Of a stretch of DNA of 64,000 nucleotides, positions 58,301-64,000 are shown in pieces. The position numbers were made by a program, and so were the translations under genes. The first letter of the stretch is position 1. The number at the start of each line of letters is the position of its first letter. The DNA is from Bimastos eiseni (lineage: Eukaryota > Annelida > Clitellata > Crassiclitellata > Lumbricidae), in the NCBI GenBank assembly GCA_959347315.1, contig OY365818.1:6936805-7000804 (forward strand). Direction: 5' to 3'. The notes under the pieces are model-generated. The model made no database searches. It had not been told where the DNA came from and saw nothing but the letters and a program-made list of their open reading frames with translations.

Positions 58301-61300
58301 CTTCTGGTGGGATCGTCTGTGTTTCAGTTACGCCAATGGCTGTTACAGATTCTGTCACTGCTGGTGGATTTGACTCTGTTTCAGTTACGTCAATGGGTGT
58401 TACAGATTCTGTCACTGCTGGTGCATTTGTCTCTGTTTCAGTAACGTCAATGGGTGTTACAGATTCTGTCACTGCTGGTGGATTTGGCTTTGTTTCAGTT
58501 ACGTCAATGGGTGTCACAGATTCTGTCACTGCTTGTGCATTTGTCTCTGTTTCAGTAGCGTCAATGGGTGTTACAGATTCTGTCACTGCTGGTGGATTTG
58601 TCCCTGTTTTAGTTACGTCAATGGGTGGTACAGATTCTGTCACTGCTGGTGGATTTGTCTCTGTTTCAGTTACGTCAATGGGTGTTTCAGATTCTGTAAC
58701 TGCTGGTGGAATCGTCTCTGTTTCAGCTACGTCAATGGGTGTTACAGATTCTGTCACTGCTGGTGGATTTGTCTCTGTTTCAGTTACGTCAATAGGTGTT
58801 GCAGATTCTGTTACTTCCGGCGGATTTGTCTCGGTTTCATTTACGTCAATGGGTGTTACAGTTTCTGTCACTGCTGGTGGATTTGGCTTTGTTTCAGTTA
58901 CGTCAATGGGTGTCACAGATTCTGTCACTGCTTGTGCATTTGTCTCTGTTTCAGTAGCGTCAATGGGTGTTACAGATTCTGTCACTGCTGGTGGATTTGT
59001 CCCTGTTTCAGTTACGTCAATGGGTGTTACAGATTCTGTCACTGCTGGTGGATTTGTCTCTGTTTCAGTTACGTCAATGGGTGTTTCAGATTCTGTAACT
59101 GCTGGTGGAATCGTCTCTGTTTCAGTTACGTCATTGGGTGTTACAGATTCTGTCACTGCTGGTGGATTTGTCTCTGTTTCAGTTACGTCAATGGGTGTTA
59201 CAGATTCTGCCACTGCTGGTGGATTTGACTCTGTTTCAGTTACGTCAATGGGTGTTACAGATTCTGTCATTGCTGGTGGATTTGACTCTGTTTCAGTTAC
59301 GTCAATGGGTGTTACAGATTCTGTCACTGCTGGTGGATTTGTCTCTGTTTCAGTTACGTCAATGGGTGTTACAGATTCTGCCACTGCTGGTGGATTTGAC
59401 TCTGTTTCAGTTACGTCAATGGGTGTTACAGATTCTGTCACTGCTGGTGGATTTGTCTCTGTTTCAGTTACGTCAATAGGTGTTGCAGATTCTGTTACTT
59501 CCGGCGGATTTGTCTCGGTTTCATTTACGTCAATGGGTGTTACAGATTCTGTCACTACTGGTGGATTTGGCTTTGTTTCAGTTACGTCAATAGGTGTCAC
59601 AGATTCTGTCACTGCTGGTGGATTTGTCCCTGTTTCAGTTGCGTCAATGGGTGTTACAGTTTCTGTGAATGCTGGTGGATTTGTCTCTTTTTCAGTTACG
59701 TCAATGGGTGTTTCAGATTCTGTAACTGCTGGTGGAATCGTCTCTGTTTCAGTTACGTCAATGGGTGTTACAGATTCTGTCACTGCTGGTGGATTTGACT
59801 CTGTTTCAGTTACGTCAATGGGTGTTACAGATTCTGTCACTGCTGGTGGATTTGACTCTGTTTCAGTTACGTCAATGGGTGTTACAGATTCTGTCACTGC
59901 TGGTGGATATGTCTCGGTTTCAGTTACGTCAATGGGTGTTACAGATTCTGTCACTGCTGGTGGATTTGACTCTGTTTCAGTTACGTCAATGGGTGTTACA
60001 GATTCTGTCACTGCTTGTGCATTTGTCTCTGTTTCAGTAGCGTCAATGGGTGTCACAGATTCTGTCACTGCTGGTGGATTTGTCTCTGTTTCAGTTACGT
60101 CAATGGGTGTTTCAGATTCTGTCACTGCTGGTGGATTTGTCTCTGTTTCAGTTACGTCATTGGGTGTTACAGATTCTGTCACTGCTGGTGGATTTGTCTC
60201 TGTTTCAGTGACGTCATTGGGTGTCACAGATTCTGTCACTGCTGGTGTATTTGAATCTGTTTCAGTTACGTCAATGGGTGTTACAGATTCTGTCACTGCT
60301 GGTGGATTTGTCTCTGTTTCAGTTACGTCAATGGGTGTTACAGATTCTGTAACTGCTGGTGGATTTGTTTCTGTTTCAGTTACGTCATTAGGTGTTACAG
60401 ATTCTGTCACTGCTGGTAGATTTGACTCTGTTTTAGTTGCGTCATTGGGTGTTACAGATTCTGTCACTGCTGGTGGATTTGTCTCTGTTTCAGTTACGTC
60501 AATGGGTGTTACAGATTCTGTCACTGCTGGTAGATTTGTCTCTGCTTCAGTTACGTCATTGGGTGTTACAGATTCTGTCACTGCTGGTGGATTTGTCTCT
60601 GTTTCAGTTACGTCAATGGGTGTTTCAGATCCTGTAACTGCTGGTGGAATCGTCTCTGTTTCAGTTACGTCAATGGGTGTTACAGATTCTGTCACTGCTG
60701 GTGGATTTGTCTCTGTTTCAGTTGCGTCATTGGGTGTTACAGATTCTGTAACTGCTTGTGGATTTGACTTTGTTTCAGTTACGTCAATGGGTGTCACAGA
60801 TTCTGTAACCGCTGGTGGATTTGACTTTGTTTCAGTTACGTCAATGGGTGTCACAGATTCTGTAACTTCTGGTGGGATCGTCTGTGTTTCAGTTACGTCA
60901 ATGGGTGTTACAGATTCTGTCACTGCTGGTGGATTTGACTCTGTTTCAGTTACGTCAATGGGTGTTACAGATTCTGTCACTGCTGGTGCATTTGTCTCTG
61001 TTTCAGTAACGTCAATGGGTGTTACAGATTCTGTCACTGCTGGTGGATTTGGCTTTGTTTCAGTTACGTCAATGGGTGTCACAGATTCTGTCACTGCTTG
61101 TGCATTTGTCTCTGTTTCAGTAGCGTCAATGGGTGTTACAGATTCTGTCACTGCTGGTGGATTTGTCCCTGTTTCAGTTGCGTCAATGGGTGTTACAGAT
61201 TCTGTCACTGCTGGTGGATTTGTCTCTGTTTCAGTTACGTCAATGGGTGTTTCAGATTCTGTAACTGCTGGGGGAATCGTCTCTGTTTTAGCTACGTCAA

Positions 61301-64000
61301 TGGGTGTTACAGATTCTGTCACTGCTGGTGGATTTGTCTCGGTTTCAGTTACGTCAATGGGTGCTACAGATTCTGTCACTGCTGGTAGATTTGTCTCTGC
61401 TTCAGTTACGTCATTGGGTGTTACAGATTCTGTAACTGCTGGTGGAATCGTCTCTGTTTCAGTTACGTCAATGGGTGTTACAGATTCTGTCACTGCTGGT
61501 GGATTTGTCTCTGCTTCAGTTGCGTCATTGGGTGTTACAGATTCTGTCACTGCTTGTAGATTTGACTTTGTTTCAGTTACGTCAATGGGTGTTACAGATT
61601 CTGTAACTTCTGGTGGGATCGTCTGTGTTTCAGTTACGCCAATGGCTGTTACAGATTCTGTCACTGCTGGTGGATTTGACTCTGTTTCAGTTACGTCAAT
61701 GGGTGTTACAGATTCTGTCACTGCTGGTGCATTTGTCTCTGTTTCAGTAACGTCAATGGGTGTTACAGATTCTGTCACTGCTGGTGTATTTGAATCTGTT
61801 TCAGTTACGTCAATGGGTGTTACAGATTCTGTCACTGCTGGTGGATTTGTCTCTGTTTCAGTTACGTCAATGGGTGTTACAGATTCTGTAACTGCTGGTG
61901 GATTTGTTTCTGTTTCAGTTACGTCATTAGGTGTTACAGATTCTGTCACTGCTGGTAGATTTGACTCTGTTTTAGTTGCGTCATTGGGTGTTACAGATTC
62001 TGTCACTGCTGGTGGATTTGTCTCTGTTTCAGTTACGTCAATGGGTGTTACAGATTCTGTCACTGCTGGTAGATTTGTCTCTGCTTCAGTTACGTCATTG
62101 GGTGTTACAGATTCTGTCACTGCTGGTGGATTTGTCTCTGTTTCAGTTACGTCAATGGGTGTTTCAGATCCTGTAACTGCTGGTGGAATCGTCTCTGTTT
62201 CAGTTACGTCAATGGGTGTTACAGATTCTGTCACTGCTGGTGGATTTGTCTCTGTTTCAGTTGCGTCATTGGGTGTTACAGATTCTGTAACTGCTTGTGG
62301 ATTTGACTTTGTTTCAGTTACGTCAATGGGTGTCACAGATTCTGTAACCGCTGGTGGATTTGACTTTGTTTCAGTTACGTCAATGGGTGTCACAGATTCT
62401 GTAACTTCTGGTGGGATCGTCTGTGTTTCAGTTACGTCAATGGGTGTTACAGATTCTGTCACTGCTGGTGGATTTGACTCTGTTTCAGTTACGTCAATGG
62501 GTGTTACAGATTCTGTCACTGCTGGTGCATTTGTCTCTGTTTCAGTAACGTCAATGGGTGTTACAGATTCTGTCACTGCTGGTGGATTTGGCTTTGTTTC
62601 AGTTACGTCAATGGGTGTCACAGATTCTGTCACTGCTTGTGCATTTGTCTCTGTTTCAGTAGCGTCAATGGGTGTTACAGATTCTGTCACTGCTGGTGGA
62701 TTTGTCCCTGTTTCAGTTACGTCAATGGGTGTTACAGATTCTGTCACTGCTGGTGGATTTGTCTCTGTTTCAGTTACGTCAATGGGTGTTTCAGATTCTG
62801 TAACTGCTGGGGGAATCGTCTCTGTTTTAGCTACGTCAATGGGTGTTACAGATTCTGTCACTGCTGGTGGATTTGTCTCGGTTTCAGTTACGTCAATGGG
62901 TGCTACAGATTCTGTCACTGCTGGTAGATTTGTCTCTGCTTCAGTTACGTCATTGGGTGTTACAGATTCTGTAACTGCTGGTGGAATCGTCTCTGTTTCA
63001 GTTACGTCAATGGGTGTTACAGATTCTGTCACTGCTGGTGGATTTGTCTCTGCTTCAGTTGCGTCATTGGGTGTTACAGATTCTGTCACTGCTTGTAGAT
63101 TTGACTTTGTTTCAGTTACGTCAATGGGTGTTACAGATTCTGTAACTTCTGGTGGGATCGTCTGTGTTTCAGTTACGCCAATGGCTGTTGCAGATTCTGT
63201 CACTGCTGGTGGATTTGACTCTGTTTCAGTTACGTCAATGGGTGTTACAGATTCTGTCACTGCTGGTGCATTTGTCTCTGTTTCAGTAACGTCAATGGGT
63301 GTTACAGATTCTGTCACTGCTGGTGGATTTGGCTTTGTTTCAGTTACGTCAATGGGTGTCACAGATTCTGTCACTGCTTGTGCATTTGTCTCTGTTTCAG
63401 TAGCGTCAATGGGTGTTACAGATTCTGTCACTGCTGGTGGATTTGTCCCTGTTTTAGTTACGTCAATGGGTGTTACAGATTCTGTCACTGCTGGTGGATT
63501 TGTCTCTGTTTCAGTTACGTCAATGGGTGTTTCAGATTCTGTAACTGCTGGTGGAATCGTCTCTGTTTCAGCTACGTCAATGGGTGTTACAGATTCTGTC
63601 ACTGCTGGTGGATTTGTCTCTGTTTCAGTTACGTCAATAGGTGTTGCAGATTCTGTTACTTCCGGCGGATTTGTCTCGGTTTCATTTACGTCAATGGGTG
63701 TTACAGTTTCTGTCACTGCTGGTGGATTTGGCTTTGTTTCAGTTACGTCAATGGGTGTCACAGATTCTGTCACTGCTTGTGCATTTGTCTCTGTTTCAGT
63801 AGCGTCAATGGGTGTTACAGATTCTGTCACTGCTGGTGGATTTGTCCCTGTTTCAGTTACGTCAATGGGTGTTACAGATTCTGTCACTGCTGGTGGATTT
63901 GTCTCTGTTTCAGTTACGTCAATGGGTGTTTCAGATTCTGTAACTGCTGGTGGAATCGTCTCTGTTTCAGTTACGTCATTGGGTGTTACAGATTCTGTCA
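49385..64000 (-). CDS. Gene C mucin exon (partial): 19-aa and 14-aa repeat arrays
   Basis: A single open frame covers the whole visible 14.6 kb and continues off the end. The frame carries about 238 copies of a 19-aa unit, VTESVTPIDVTETETNPPA with variants, which is rich in Thr and Pro and strongly acidic. After a short junction (VTESETNFDVTDAT) come about 19 copies of a 14-aa unit, PVSTTTGTTQSTES, then a non-repetitive Ser/Thr linker. The exon ends at 49385 before donor GTAAGA, after one base of a codon (phase 1, as in A and B). Unspliced, the frame would continue to a stop near 49326 through a hydrophobic but meaningless stretch. The Thr/Ser density predicts heavy O-glycosylation; unlike gene B, the unit has no N-glycosylation sequon. 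Confidence 0.93.
49585..50395 (-). repeat. 42-bp coding tandem repeat of gene C
   Basis: About 19 in-frame copies of a 42-bp unit (PVSTTTGTTQSTES), more diverged from one another than the adjacent 57-bp units. Confidence 0.92.
50700..59021 (-). repeat. 4161-bp higher-order duplication, two adjacent copies
   Basis: Copy 1 is 50700-54860 and copy 2 is 54861-59021; each is 73 of the 57-bp units. Matching variant units recur at exactly +4161 (for example 51921 and 56082, 53574 and 57735, 54372 and 58533). Only a few substitutions were noticed, such as 51558 against 55719 and 52628 against 56789. Confidence 0.9.
60244..63321 (-). repeat. 1539-bp higher-order duplication, two adjacent copies
   Basis: Copy 1 is 60244-61782 and copy 2 is 61783-63321; each is 27 of the 57-bp units. 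Both are related to parts of the 4161-bp block (for example 57735 to 61098 at +3363). Differences are rare (about 61181 against 62720, 61648 against 63187). Confidence 0.88.

Larger units (their letters stand above)
40975..64000 (-). other. Gene C: giant SEA/EGF transmembrane mucin, 5' end outside window
   Basis: Spliced model in transcription order: 64000 (partial)-49385, 48544-48476, 47771-47650, 46460-46396, 45797-45616, 44756-44588, 43587-43426, 42003-41793, 41067-40975. Apart from one extra phase 1-1 linker exon (48476-48544), the phases match genes A and B. The visible mucin exon alone encodes about 4870 residues and is still open at the window edge. Domain order is repeat arrays, SEA with a canonical Gly-Ser site, Cys cluster, EGF-like, transmembrane and acidic tail. 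The signal peptide must lie beyond 64000. The last two tail exons depend on a GC-AG intron; otherwise the protein ends at a TAA at 41781-41783. Confidence 0.87.
50410..64000 (-). repeat. 57-bp coding tandem repeat of gene C
   Basis: About 238 in-frame copies of a 57-bp unit. The first third (VTESVTPIDVTE) is nearly invariant and the last third (TETNPPA, TESNPPA, TKPNPPA, TETIPPA, TETNAQA) varies by copy. The array continues past the window edge. Confidence 0.97.

Overview
This window looks like animal genomic DNA. It is AT-rich and intron-rich, crowded with SINE, LINE and hAT-type relics and microsatellites, and it shows no bacterial operon logic. The repeat content and the frequent TAGGCCTA-type words suggest a marine invertebrate, but I cannot name the phylum from the sequence alone.

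The main content is a head-to-tail cluster of three paralogous, multi-exon genes, all on the minus strand. Each encodes a large membrane mucin. I call them A (12691 down to at least 1649), B (30377 down to at least 16892) and C (runs in from beyond base 64000 down to about 40975). I rebuilt each gene exon by exon from splice sites, reading-frame phase and mutual alignment. The shared plan is: a signal peptide (seen in A and B) and a giant Thr/Ser/Pro repeat exon; a SEA domain split over three exons, the middle one exactly 65 bp in all three genes; a four-Cys cluster followed by an EGF-like domain; one transmembrane helix; and a modular cytoplasmic tail. Apart from one extra linker exon in C, intron phases are the same in all three genes (1, 0, 2, 1, 2, 2, 0, 0). 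Summed coding lengths stay in frame: A 3936 nt (1312 codons), B 4419 nt (1473 codons).

The extracellular repeats share no sequence between paralogs. A has about 21 copies of a 117-bp (39-aa) unit. B has about 38 copies of an 84-bp (28-aa) unit carrying three N-glycosylation sequons. C has about 240 visible copies of a 57-bp (19-aa) acidic Thr/Pro unit plus about 19 copies of a 42-bp unit. The C array shows two tiers of higher-order duplication, 4161 bp (73 units) and 1539 bp (27 units), with very few differences between copies. By contrast the SEA, EGF, transmembrane and distal tail exons are conserved. Only C keeps a recognisable Gly-Ser SEA self-cleavage motif.

Layout: 1-1648 non-coding or undetermined 3' end of A; 1649-12691 gene A; 12692-16891 spacer with a TIR element and SINE/LINE relics; 16892-30377 gene B; 30378-40974 spacer with a decayed LINE, a 24-bp minisatellite, a hAT element and SINEs; 40975-64000 gene C, 5' end outside the window. 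Introns carry several non-autonomous hAT elements with clear 8-bp target-site duplications. I found no terminal exon with a stop codon for A or B, so their 3' ends are open. By family knowledge, the proteins should sit on an apical or outer epithelial surface as a glycocalyx, analogous to the SEA/EGF mucins of vertebrates; that role is inferred from architecture.
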